From Streptosporangium album (GTDB lineage: Bacteria > Actinomycetota > Actinomycetes > Streptosporangiales > Streptosporangiaceae), in assembly GCF_014203795.1 (NCBI RefSeq), contig NZ_JACHJU010000004.1:186001-250000 (forward strand): DNA of 64,000 nucleotides. Direction: 5' to 3'. The translations under genes were made by a program, and so were the position numbers. The notes beneath the pieces were generated by a model that was given only the letters and a program-made list of their open reading frames with translations, was not told the DNA's origin and ran no database searches. Shown here in pieces: positions 1-8,716 of this stretch (position 1 is the stretch's first letter; each line of letters begins with the position of its first letter).

Positions 1-1494
1 GCCGGGCGGACATGTGCTTGAAGGCGTCCAGGAACCCGGTCCAGGAGTGCACCTCGAACAGCAGATTCGGCAAGTCGATCCTGGGGAGCATCGCCTCCGT
101 GGTGTTCTTCAGCCAGGTCAGCGACTCCGGCTCGCCGACCGCGCCGAGCTTGTCCACGCTCAGCCGGGCACGTCCCCCGCCCTCGGGGACGACGATCTCG
201 ACCTTCGTCTCATCCCCGGCCTCGGCCAACCGGTCGGCCATCTGCCGCCAGGCCGCATCCAGGCCCCGGGTCAGCCCGCTCAGATGCTCGCCGACATCAT
301 CGTTCAGGGACAGACCGGCCAGCACGTCCCCTCGCATCGCCTCCCACCTGGGCCCGTCCAGCAGCTGCGCCCGCGGGTCGGCCCACCGGTTGGAGGGGAC
401 GACGAAGATGTCCCGCCGGTTCAGCGCCCGGTGCAGCTGCTCCAGCATGCACACCACGTACGCATCGCGGTCGACTGCGCCCTGCGGCAGCTTGGCATTG
501 GAGAACACCGCCCGCCGCCACATCGCCGGCACCAGGTTCGCGTCCACCTCGCGCGACAGCAGCGGGCGCTCCTTGACCCGCCGCCGCGACAGGGCCGGGA
601 GACGTCGGACCGCCTTGAGGATGCGCTTGCCGCCCTGTGCGGCGCCCAGCGCGTTCGACTCGCCCAGCAGGGACAGGAACGGGCGAACGGTGTTGTAGCG
701 CAGGGCCAGCTTCTCGCGCATCGCCGCCTCGGCCGACCCGTCGCCCTCCGGCACCAGGGCCTCGACCATCGCCACCGCACCGGACACCGCCGCCCTCGGT
801 ACGGTCTCCTCCACCGCCGCCCACAGCGCCGCCAAGTCCAGGTCTGCGCCTTACTCAGCTGCCCATACCGGGCCAGCGTGTTCAGCCGGTTCACCGGCAC
901 CCTTGAGAGGTTCACCCGACCCAGAGCGAACGCCGAGATCTCCTCCACCCGCTCCATCGCGCGGGCCATCGCCGTGCCCGTCGACTTCGTCGGCGGCGTC
1001 CGCAGCCGCTCCAGCTCCGAGAGCCGCTTGCCCTCCGACACCTCCAGCAGGCCCACCAGCGCCGGCGCCAGTGTCCGGTCCGCCTTGTGCGCGGCCTTGG
1101 CCACCGACTCGTACAGCCGCCGCTCCGCCACCGTGCGGGCCTCCGACACCTGCCGGGCCAGCACCGAGACACCCGGCAGAAGTACGCGGTGCCGGCGCAG
1201 CCACGTCACCGCGTGGTTGAACGGCGCCACCGGCCCCTCGGCGTGCGTCCACGCCCGGCCATACAGGAACGTCCGGAACTCCCGCGACCACTTCCGGTCG
1301 CTGTAGTCGCGGTACCCGAACCGCTCCCGGATCTCCTGCGCGTGCTTGTACGGCGTCATCCGTCGCTCCGCGTACGACTTCACGCACGACGCGTCCTCGA
1401 TGCCGAGCTGGCCGGCCAGGTAGTCCACGACCTCCCACGGCACCGCCAGCGGATCGTCCCCCAGGAACGTGCCGATTCGGAAGCTCCACGCCGG
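1..1494 (-). pseudogene. Tn3-family transposase relic (cut at window edge)
   Basis: On the minus strand the reading runs from about 1494 through PWEVVDYLAGQLGIED (the DUF4158 N-terminal region of Tn3 transposases) to about 850. There a frameshift moves it to another frame, which continues with RYNTVRPFLSLLGES and ends in WTGFLDAFKHMSAR at the window edge. The intact family protein cuts and joins transposon ends and is near 1000 residues; about 490 are visible. The true start is missing: upstream of SFRIGTFLG the frame meets a stop at about 1526 with no family-like sequence, so the 5' end was lost in a rearrangement. The catalytic C-terminal third lies outside the window. The frameshift makes activity unlikely. 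Confidence 0.85.
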
Positions 1495-1530
1495 GGCTAT
1501 TCGCTGTGGTAGCGACCATGATCAATCTCA

Positions 1531-1826
1531 GCGCTACTTCCTGTACCGCAACTACTCACACCCGGGGTTGGCCGCGGCACCATCTACCGGGCGCTGCAGC
1601 AGACGCCCTGAACCCCTGGCTGCGGCGTTCCTATCAGGGGTGGCGCCGGTCGGGTCCCTGCTCGCGCACATGGCCGCGTTCGCGCCGGTCGCCATGCCCC
1701 AGCTCGTGCGGGAGGTCCTCGGCGTCGACCGGCTCGGTGGACTACCGCCGACTCTGCCGCGACCAGCTCGCCATGCTGCTCACACCGCCCGAGGACGTCG
1801 TGCCTGCCGTACGAGACCCGGACTAA
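1531..1826 (+). pseudogene. possible regulator relic upstream of the ABC exporter
   Basis: Translation of this stretch gives protein-like pieces in two frames, for example HMAAFAPVAMPQLVREVLGV followed after a shift by VDYRRLCRDQLAMLLTPPED and a stop at 1826. The composition and the position just before a drug-type ABC operon would suit the C-terminal ligand domain of a TetR-type regulator, but I do not recognise it firmly. Its 5' part ends at the break of the Tn3 relic. The call is an inference. Confidence 0.3.
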
Positions 1827-1851
1827 CTGGGGTTCCGGGCAGGTTGGATAC

Positions 1852-1879
1852 CGGGCATCATCCGATCGGATGATGCCCG
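1852..1879. promoter_or_regulatory. perfect 28-bp palindrome, likely operator
   Basis: Arms CGGGCATCATCCGA and its exact complement meet with no spacer, 53 bp upstream of the ABC ATPase start. There is no T-run on either side, so an operator for a dimeric regulator is more likely than a terminator. Confidence 0.6.
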
Positions 1880-1932
1880 CTCGAGCGTGATGGGCGATGC
1901 GCGGCAGGGGCCTCGGCCGTGATCATCGACGT

Positions 1933-2838
1933 ATGCCCGTCATCGAAGTCACCGGACTGTGCAAGTCCTACGGGGGCCGGCCCGTGGTCGACGGTGTCTC
2001 CTTCGCCGTCGAGGAAGGCGAGATCTTCGGCGTGCTCGGCCCGAACGGTGCCGGCAAGACGACCACGGTCGAGTGCGTCGAAGGGTTGCGGGCGCCTGAC
2101 GCCGGGCAGGTGCGGGTGGCCGGCTTCGACCCGCTCACCGAGCGTCAGGACGTTACCCGGATCCTCGGCGTGCAACTCCAGCAGAGCGCGCTGCAGGAGA
2201 ACCTGACCGTCCGCGAGGCACTGCAGCTGTACAGCGCCTTCTACCCGGCCCCGGCCGACTGGCGGCAGCTGGCCGAACGGCTCGGCCTGACCGACCGGCT
2301 CGACGCCCGCTTCGGCACGCTCTCCGGTGGTCAGCGGCAGCGCCTGTCCATCGCGCTCGCTCTCATCGGCGCTCCCAAGGTCGTCGTGCTGGACGAGCTC
2401 ACCACGGGACTCGATCCGCGCGCCCGGCGCGACACCTGGAAACTGATCGAGGATGTGCGCGACTCCGGGGTGACCATCCTCCTGGTCACCCACTTCATGG
2501 AGGAGGCCCAGCGCCTGTGCGACCGGATCGCCGTCCTCGACGCGGGCAAGATCGTCGCCCTCGACACGCCCGCCGGGCTGATCCGCCGCACCGACGCCGC
2601 CACGGTCATCACCTTCACCCCCTCCCGCCCCATCGGCGACCTCGACCTGGCCGCGCTGCCCGCTGTCGTGTCCGTGCGGCAAGCTGCGGACGGCCAGGTG
2701 AGCGTGCGCGGCACGGACGAGACGGTCGGGACGCTGATCGCCCTGCTCGCCAGGCACCAGATCACGGCACACCACCTCCAGGTCACCAACCCCACCCTGG
2801 ACGACGCCTTCCTCCACCTCACCGAACAGGAGACCTGA
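1933..2838 (+). CDS. ABC transporter ATP-binding protein (drug-export type)
   Basis: This 301-residue nucleotide-binding protein would drive export through the membrane partner encoded next. Walker A (GPNGAGKTT) lies at residues 36-44, the signature LSGGQRQRL and Walker B VVLDELTTGLDP follow, and the switch histidine is in LLVTHFMEEA. It carries the C-terminal extension usual in DrrA/CcmA-type exporters. The start at 1933 (MPVIEVTGLC) is chosen because ABC homology begins at once; a longer in-frame start at 1897 adds 12 unlikely residues. The permease begins 1 nt after the stop, so the two are one operon. A 28-bp palindrome lies just upstream. The substrate cannot be told; antibiotics or lipids are typical. 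Confidence 0.9.
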   Translation: MPVIEVTGLCKSYGGRPVVDGVSFAVEEGEIFGVLGPNGAGKTTTVECVEGLRAPDAGQVRVAGFDPLTERQDVTRILGVQLQQSALQENLTVREALQLYSAFYPAPADWRQLAERLGLTDRLDARFGTLSGGQRQRLSIALALIGAPKVVVLDELTTGLDPRARRDTWKLIEDVRDSGVTILLVTHFMEEAQRLCDRIAVLDAGKIVALDTPAGLIRRTDAATVITFTPSRPIGDLDLAALPAVVSVRQAADGQVSVRGTDETVGTLIALLARHQITAHHLQVTNPTLDDAFLHLTEQET

Positions 2839-2839
2839 C

Positions 2840-3577
2840 ATGTCCGCGTCCACCGCCGTGCTGAAAGCCGAGGCCCGCCTCATCGGCCGTAACCGTGCGG
2901 GGGTGTTCTGGGTCGTGGCCTTTCCCACCCTGCTGCTGATCATCCTCGGCCTGCTGCCGACCTTCCGGGCGGCCGACGCGGCACTCGGCGGCCTGCGGAT
3001 GGTCGATGCCTACGTCCCCGCGCTGCTGCTCGCCGTGATCATGTCCGGTACGCAGGTCATGCCGGGGTTCCTGATCAGCTATCGGGAGCAGGGGATCCTG
3101 CGCCGCATGTCCACCACGCCGGTACGGCCGCTCACCCTCCTGACGGCGCAGATCGTTCTGCACGCCGTCGTCGCCCTCGGCTCGGCGGTCCTCGTGATCG
3201 CCGCTGGCCGGCTCATCCACGGCGTATCGCTCCCGCGGCACCTGCCCGGGTACGTGGCGGCCCTCGTCCTGGCCACCCTGGCTGCGCTCGCGCTCGGCAC
3301 GATCATCGCCGCGTTCGTCCCGAACACGAAGCTCGCCACCACGGTCGCCACGATCGCCTTCTTCCCGCTGGCCATCTCCGCGGGACTGTGGGGACCGGTC
3401 CAGGTCCTGCCGGAGATCGCCCGGCGCATCATCGAGTTCACCCCGTTCGGGGCGGCTGCCCAGGCGCTCGACCAGGCGATGCGCGGCCACTGGCCCGACT
3501 GGTCGCTGCTGGGCGTGACGGCGCTGTGGAGCGTCGTCCTGATCGCCGCAGCCGCACGATGGTTCCGCTGGGAGTGA
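2840..3577 (+). CDS. ABC-2 type transporter permease
   Basis: A 245-residue membrane protein with about six hydrophobic segments, the usual length and pattern of DrrB-like ABC-2 permeases. A first segment (GVFWVVAFPTLLLIILGLL) follows a short cytoplasmic N-terminus, and the conserved region around RRMSTTPVRPLTLLTAQ matches the family. It sits 1 nt after the ATPase stop and would form a homodimeric export channel with it. No dedicated third gene follows. Confidence 0.88.
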   Translation: MSASTAVLKAEARLIGRNRAGVFWVVAFPTLLLIILGLLPTFRAADAALGGLRMVDAYVPALLLAVIMSGTQVMPGFLISYREQGILRRMSTTPVRPLTLLTAQIVLHAVVALGSAVLVIAAGRLIHGVSLPRHLPGYVAALVLATLAALALGTIIAAFVPNTKLATTVATIAFFPLAISAGLWGPVQVLPEIARRIIEFTPFGAAAQALDQAMRGHWPDWSLLGVTALWSVVLIAAAARWFRWE

Positions 3578-3654
3578 TCGGCCCGCAGAATGGGCCCATG
3601 GCGCGTGACGCGATGCCCGTGGAGGGGGTCCCGGTAGTACTGGGGAAATTTTCG

Positions 3655-3705
3655 ACGGATATGCAGGTCGAAGCCCCCGCAAAGGGCTTCGACCTGCATA
3701 TCCGT
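3655..3705. terminator. 22-bp perfect hairpin
   Basis: Arms of 22 bp (3655-3676 and 3684-3705) are exact complements around a 7-nt loop and are followed on the plus strand by TTGTTT. It lies 78 nt after the permease stop and could end that operon, but it also sits just inside the Tn3-like end, so it may belong to the transposon. Confidence 0.6.
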
Positions 3706-3730
3706 TGTTTCCTGCGTCCTTACTACTAGT

Positions 3731-5254
3731 CGGTGGTTTGTTGACATGGGGTCGATGTCGCGGTAAGCCGGTGGATAGGGGTAGTTGGTGCTGTTCGGGG
3801 GTGGTCGTGGTGGTGACCGCGCGGCGTCCGTGTCCACCGGCGCCGGGTCCGTTGGAGGAGTACGCGGCCCGGTTCGATGATCTGTGGTGCTCGCTCGCGC
3901 AGCGCCGGGGGTTCCGCGAATATCTGGCCGGGCTGTTGTTGCCGCGGGACCGGAACAAGACGCTGACGGCCCTGGCCGGTGCGGAGCCGGTGGTCGGGGC
4001 CCAGAACGCGGCGGTGCAGCGGCTGCAGTTCTTCTGAGTCGGAGTCGCCGTGGGATCACGAGAAAGTCAACGCCCGGCGCCTTGAGCTGCTGCGGGCCGA
4101 TCCGGTGACCGCGCCGCATGCGGGCGGGGTGCCGGTGGTCGATGACAGGAGGGGACCGCAAGGACGGCACCGCCACCGCGCACACCGCCCACCAGTATCT
4201 GGGCTCGGTCGGGAAGATCGAGAACGGGATCGTGGCAGTGACCACACTCTGGGCCGACGAGCGGGTCTACTACCCGCTGCACGCGGTGCCCTACACCCCC
4301 GCCGCTCGGCTGCCTCGCGGCCGCAGCGATCCGGCATTTCGCACCAAGCCGCAGCTCGCGGCCGCTCTGGCAGGTCGGGCTCAGGCCGCCGCCGTGCCGT
4401 TTCGGGCGCTGGTGGCCGACTGCGCCTACGGCGACAATGCGGCCTTCACCGCTGAACTGTGGGCCGCTGGATTGGCCGTTCGTGCTCGCGCTCAAGCCGC
4501 ACCAGGGCTCCTGGGCTCCGGTGGATGAGGCGCACACGCCGATCGACGCCGCCCGTGAGCTTGCCTGGGGAGGTCCCCAAGCGCCGGGCGCCTGGACCAA
4601 GGTCGTGCGGCGGTTTCGCGATGGCCGTAGCACCGTGTGGTGGGCCGCGGACGCGGTCTTGGGCGGCTACGGCCCGCACCAGGCGGTCCGGCTGATCGTC
4701 GCGACCGCCGACCCGGCGACGCTGCCGGCCAAGGCGACCTGGTATCTGGCCACCAACCTGCCCCGCCCTGGGAGCGTCCGTGCGGCCTGGAGCCCGCATC
4801 CGGCCGCCGGCCTGGCCGAGATCGTGCGCCTCTACGGCCTGCGGACGTGGATCGAACAGGGCTACAAGCAGGTCAAGGACGAACTCGGCTGGGCCGATTT
4901 CCAGGTCCGCTCCGATGCCGCGATCCGCCGCCACTGGGCCCTGGTGGCCTGCGCGTTCACCTTCTGCCGGCATGCCCGGCCCGCCGATCCGGTCCCGCCA
5001 CCACACCTCCCGCCCGCCCCGGCCGACACCGACGGCGGAGAGAGGGGGGCCCACCGCCACAGTGCCACCCGTGCCACTGTGCTGGCCTCGCGCCGCCCGC
5101 CACGTCCGCGGTTGGCTGACCCCCTGCGCACTGCTGCAACGCTGGTGGCGCAACTGGTCGAGCAGGCCCCCGCCCGCTGAACTACAGGGCCTGGTCACAG
5201 CCGTCACCGCGGGGCGGTCCCTCAACCTCTACGCCCCGCCTTAACAAACCATCG
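3731..5254 (+). mobile_element. IS701-family insertion sequence (degenerate)
   Basis: Ends are CGGTGGTTTGTTGA at 3731 and CGATGGTTTGTTAA in reverse complement at 5254. The left flank is TAGT (3727-3730). The right flank is TA followed, after the IS630 element, by TAGT, so the 4-bp duplication TAGT is reconstructed once the IS630 element is removed. The 1524-bp length suits the family. Confidence 0.8.
3813..5244 (+). pseudogene. IS701-family transposase, multiply frameshifted
   Basis: The protein starts around GTG 3813 (VTARRPCPPAPGPLEEYAAR), a typical IS701-family N-terminus. The reading breaks near 4035 (TGA), near 4142, near 4470 and near 5090, with family-like sequence resuming in a new frame each time: SPWDHEKVNARRLELLRADP, then GDRKDGTATAHTAHQYLG, then RLYGLRTWIEQGYKQVKDEL (which carries the catalytic-region WIEQGYK), then LLQRWWRNWSSRPPPAELQG and the usual C-terminal LNLYAPP. 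With at least four lesions this DDE transposase is dead and cannot move the element alone. Confidence 0.85.
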
Positions 5255-5256
5255 TA

Positions 5257-6492
5257 GTGCTGGGTTCCTCAAAGGGTGTTGAGCTGAGCGGTGGCCAGCC
5301 ATCCTGATCAGGGGCATCGTGGATGACAGGGAGGTGGTGTCATCATGCCGAAACTGCTGCACGCTCGAGCGCCGCGAGACGGCGAGGAGGAACGCCAGAT
5401 CCGTAAACTCGCCGGTGCCCGGCACGCCCCGGCCGACTGGATCCAGCGCGCCCAGATCGTCGTGTTGAGCTGGGAGGAGATGCGCGGCCCGGCCATCGCC
5501 GCGATGCTGGGCTGTCATCCGGAGACCGTGCGCCGCCGGTTGCGCCGCTTCAACGCCGAAGGCATCGACGGGCTCGGTGACCGGCCCGGGCCCGGTCGCA
5601 GACCGCGGATCACCCAAGCCGAACGATCGCAGCTCATCGCGCTGGTCAAGACGACACCGCCCGGGCAGCTGCGCTGGGAGCCCTGGGGTGAGCTGGAGGC
5701 CGACGACGAGGATGGGCCGGCGGTGTGGACCCTGGATGCCCTCACCGCCGCCGCCCGTGAGCAGGGCATCGACATTCACCGTTCCCAGGTGCGCCGGATC
5801 CTTCTGAAAGAGGGGGTGAGATGGCGCCGCACCCGGTCCTGGACCACCAGCAAGGACCCGGACTTCGCCGCAAAAGAACGCAGGTCGTCGGCCTGTACAC
5901 CGACCCGCCGGACGGCGCGGTCGTCGTCTGCGCCGACGAGCTGGGGCCGGTGACCCCGCGTACCTTCGGCCCCGCGCCCGCCTGGTCCGCCGACGGCCAC
6001 CGGATCAAAGCGCCGCTGGAATACTTCCGCGGCCCCGACAAGACCTGGGTGTACGGTGCGCTGCGCGTCGCCGACGGCGCCGCGGTCACCATGACCGCCG
6101 CCTCCCGCAACAGCGACTGCTACCAGCGGTTCCTGCAACGACTCGAGGACGCCAACCCCGGCCACGGTGACATCTGGGTGATCGCCGACAACCTGTCCGG
6201 TCACAACAGCCTCGCCACCCGCACATGGCCGGCCGACCATCCCCGCATCCAGCACGCGTTCATCCCCGTCGGCGCCTGCCGGCTCAATCTGCAGGAGGCG
6301 TGGTGGCGGATCTTCCGCCACCATGCCCTGGCCGGAGTGTCCTTCGCTGATAGCAAGGACATCGACCACGCCACCCGCATCGCCACCGCCCAGCTCAACC
6401 AGCGGGCCAAACCCTGGGTCTGGGGACGGCCACCACCGGCCCCCAGACACCTACGCCGCCAGTTCGTCTACAGCCTTTGAGGAACGGAGCAC
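5257..6492 (+). mobile_element. IS630-family insertion sequence, complete
   Basis: Inverted ends GTGCTGGGTTCCTCAAAGG (5257) and GTGCTCCGTTCCTCAAAGG (reverse complement, 6474-6492) match at 17 of 19 positions. TA flanks both sides (5255-5256 and 6493-6494), the hallmark TA target duplication of IS630. The TA used lies inside the TAGT duplication of the IS701 element, so this insertion is younger. Confidence 0.88.
5345..6480 (+). CDS. IS630-family transposase made by -1 frameshifting
   Basis: Two overlapping frames encode one transposase. Frame A starts at 5345 (MPKLLHARAP) and holds the N-terminal helix-turn-helix (IAAMLGCHPETVRRRLRRFN). Frame B continues from about 5872 with VVGLYTDPPDGAVVVCADEL, whose D and E begin the DDE core; VIADNLSGHNS supplies the second acidic residue and LNLQEAWWRIF the last. 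At 5872-5875 the run AAAA allows lysine tRNA to slip back one base from the codon at 5873 to that at 5872, as known for IS3 and IS630 elements. The fused product is about 378 residues. A plain frameshift mutation is the alternative, but the A-run at the exact junction favours programmed slippage. Confidence 0.8.
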
Positions 6493-7375
6493 TAGTCGAC
6501 CGCCGACTGGGCGACCAGCGCCAGCAGGATCGGATAGCGGCGCTCCCCGCGCCGCTGAAGCCCCTGCACCGTCGACCGCCGCCCCAACGTCGCCAGGAAC
6601 CGGCGCCGCTCGGTCGGCAGCATCGACAGATCCAGACGGTGGGCGTCCATCCCGCGCAGATACCGCAGCTTGGCGATCGCGACCTTCACCGCCGCGGCCG
6701 TCGCCTCCACCGCCGGCGTCGTCAACCACGCCAGCCGGGTCATCCCCAGCTCCTCGTCGAACACCAGCAGCCGGTCCACATCCGCTCGTATCGGTCCGGT
6801 CAACAGATGATCGACCTTCTCCGATGTCAACGCCCCCGCCGCGTTACGCGCCGACCCGACCATCTTCATTAACACGACCGCACCGGGCCGGACCACCTTC
6901 GAGCTGATCAGATGCTCGGCCGCCTGGTGGAACAGCAGCGACGGCGTGTCGTGCTCCATCGCCCGGTCAAGAAAGAACTGCTCCAGCTCCTTCAGCGTCT
7001 CGCCCCTGGTGGGAACCGGTTTCCAGTCCAGGTACTTCAGCACCAGCCTCAAATGATCACTACGGGTCTGCGCCCGCCCCCCGTCCGGCTCCAGGGCTCC
7101 CGAAACACCGCCAGCTGGTTCGCCAGCCGCTGCACCGCCGCCTGCGGCACCGACCAGATGTCATCCGGCACGAACCCCAGCCACGGCAACGTGCACAGCT
7201 GCACCGCCAACCCCAAGCGCGCCGCCGAACCCCGGCCCCCGCCCCGACTCAAGTTGTCGATGAACCCCAGATCCTTCCGCGTCAACGTGAAAAACCTGAT
7301 CAACTCCTCCCTGCCGATGTCCGGATACGACCGCAGCCGCTCCATCTGCTCGTCGGAGAAGAACTGAACCGCCAA
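6493..7375 (-). pseudogene. Tn3-family transposase N-terminal fragment
   Basis: The minus strand reads MAVQFFSDEQMERLRSYPDI from 7375, the DUF4158 start of a Tn3 transposase. A frameshift near 7080 leads into LKYLDWKPVPTRGETLKELE and the reading continues to 6493, where IS630 and IS701 cut it. About 290 of some 1000 residues remain and no catalytic residues are present. It is homologous to the fragment at 19203-19730 and lies inside the unit bounded by GGGGTCCCGG ends. Confidence 0.85.
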
Positions 7376-7547
7376 CCCCCGCCAATCTCCACGACCGCAC
7401 CGAAACCAGTACGAACCGTAGTAGCAGAGATCGCCAGGCGTCCCCCAAACCCAAATAGCCCCAAGTCAGGGGCGGGTTCGTTGGATTCTGCTTCATTGCT
7501 GCCGGGACCCCCGGAGGGATCGCGGTTGCGACGTCTATCCGGCTTCG

Positions 7548-8495
7548 TCATTTTCGAGTCCCTCGGGTCGAGCGCGGACTGACGATCAGTGCGTCGCGTT
7601 GTGCGGAGCTCAGGCGGTCCGGCCTCGGGGTGATGGCGTACGCGCCGCGCCCGACCTGCTCCATGGTGAGCGGGTCGGAGAGGATCGGACGACGGCTGAT
7701 CGCGTCCAGGGCGTCGGCCGCCCGCTGGATGGGCCAGTCCAGTGCCGTGGCGAGGTCGTCCACGGTAAGTGGCCGAGCGGCGTACACCAGCGCGGCCAGC
7801 ACTGTCAGCGCGTCGTGCACGACGGCGTCGGTGAGGCCGCTGTCGTTCATCTGCTCGCTGATCCAGGTGAAGAACTGAGCCATCTGGCCCAGCCGGGTGC
7901 CGGCGGGCGTGCCGACGCCGAAGATCTCGATCCCGTGCCGCGCGGCCGCCGCGACCTCGGCGTGTGCCCCGGTGTCGGCTTTGAACGCCCGGAGCCAGAC
8001 ATCGTCGTCGATGACGTACCGTTCGCGGCGGCCGGAATCCTGTGTGCGCCTGACCAGCTCGATCTCCTCGAGGTAGCCGATGGCCTTGGACACCGACGCC
8101 GGGCTGACCTGTAGCTGGCGTACGAGCTCGGCGGACGTCAGGCTCCCGGAGTCGGAGGCGAGCAGGCAGACGAACACGCGAGCGGGCATCCGGGGAAGGC
8201 CGGTCCCGACCAGCAGCGTCGCGAACTGCTCCACGAAACCGCGCACGGACTCGGCCGGCCGCCCGTCGGCTGGTGGCTCCGTGGCTTGAACTGGTCTGCG
8301 GCGGGCGCGCTGCCCGGCGGCCTGCTGGGCGCGGTCGGCCAGGTAGCCGCCGGGCGCGCTGTTGCGTGCCACTTCGCGGCTGATCGTGGATGTGGGCCTG
8401 CCCAGCCGCCGGGCGATCTCGGCGTATCCCAGCCCTTCGGCCAGCCAGATCGCGATCTGCCGGCGATCCTCGTGGGTCAGCCTGCCTCCGGGCAT
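7548..8495 (-). CDS. transcriptional regulator: IS30-like HTH plus MarR/GbsR-like domain
   Basis: The 315-residue product begins MPGGRLTHEDRRQIAIWLAE, an IS30/Hin-type helix-turn-helix (residues about 5-45, IARRLGRPTSTISREVARNS). A winged helix follows (about 95-160, SLTSAELVRQLQVSPASVSK) like GbsR/MarR regulators, then a C-terminal region with a second HTH-like stretch. The start at 8495 is preceded on the minus strand by AGGAGG, unlike the longer start at 8576. It is divergent from the serine hydrolase at 8717, with three TTGCAACG-like repeats between them, so it probably controls that gene and itself. Confidence 0.8.
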   Translation of the reverse strand: MPGGRLTHEDRRQIAIWLAEGLGYAEIARRLGRPTSTISREVARNSAPGGYLADRAQQAAGQRARRRPVQATEPPADGRPAESVRGFVEQFATLLVGTGLPRMPARVFVCLLASDSGSLTSAELVRQLQVSPASVSKAIGYLEEIELVRRTQDSGRRERYVIDDDVWLRAFKADTGAHAEVAAAARHGIEIFGVGTPAGTRLGQMAQFFTWISEQMNDSGLTDAVVHDALTVLAALVYAARPLTVDDLATALDWPIQRAADALDAISRRPILSDPLTMEQVGRGAYAITPRPDRLSSAQRDALIVSPRSTRGTRK

Positions 8496-8547
8496 CGGCT
8501 CGCCCTCCTGTCGGTTCGGGTTCACGGGTGCGTTCACCAACAGTACA

Positions 8548-8669
8548 TTGCAACGGCTGGTTGGCATGGATTGCATTTATCAACAATGCTGTTGCAACGA
8601 TCGGCTGAAAGTCCAGCATCCCAAGCGCGTTATTGGAGGTTTCTCGTTGACGAGACTTGAAATGCAACG
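8548..8669. promoter_or_regulatory. repeated TTGCAACG boxes in divergent promoter region
   Basis: TTGCAACG occurs at 8548-8555 and 8592-8599, with the variant ATGCAACG at 8662-8669. These same-orientation boxes lie between the regulator and the serine hydrolase and are candidate binding sites for the regulator. Confidence 0.45.
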
Positions 8670-8716
8670 TAGCCTTTTCCCGCTTGGAAAGAATCGGACA
8701 GGACGAGGAACCCCTT

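Larger units (their letters stand above)
3625..7511. mobile_element. decayed Tn3-like unit with nested insertions
   Basis: The left end reads GGGGTCCCGGTAGT inward at 3625 and the right end gives GGGGTCCCGGCAGC in reverse complement at 7511, closely resembling the ends of the element at 16306-19866. Inside are a minus-strand N-terminal tnpA fragment and the IS701 and IS630 elements. Flanks TGGAG and CGGAG match at 4 of 5 bases, a possible old target duplication. Beyond the first 14 bases the two ends differ, so this unit is inferred rather than certain. Confidence 0.55.
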
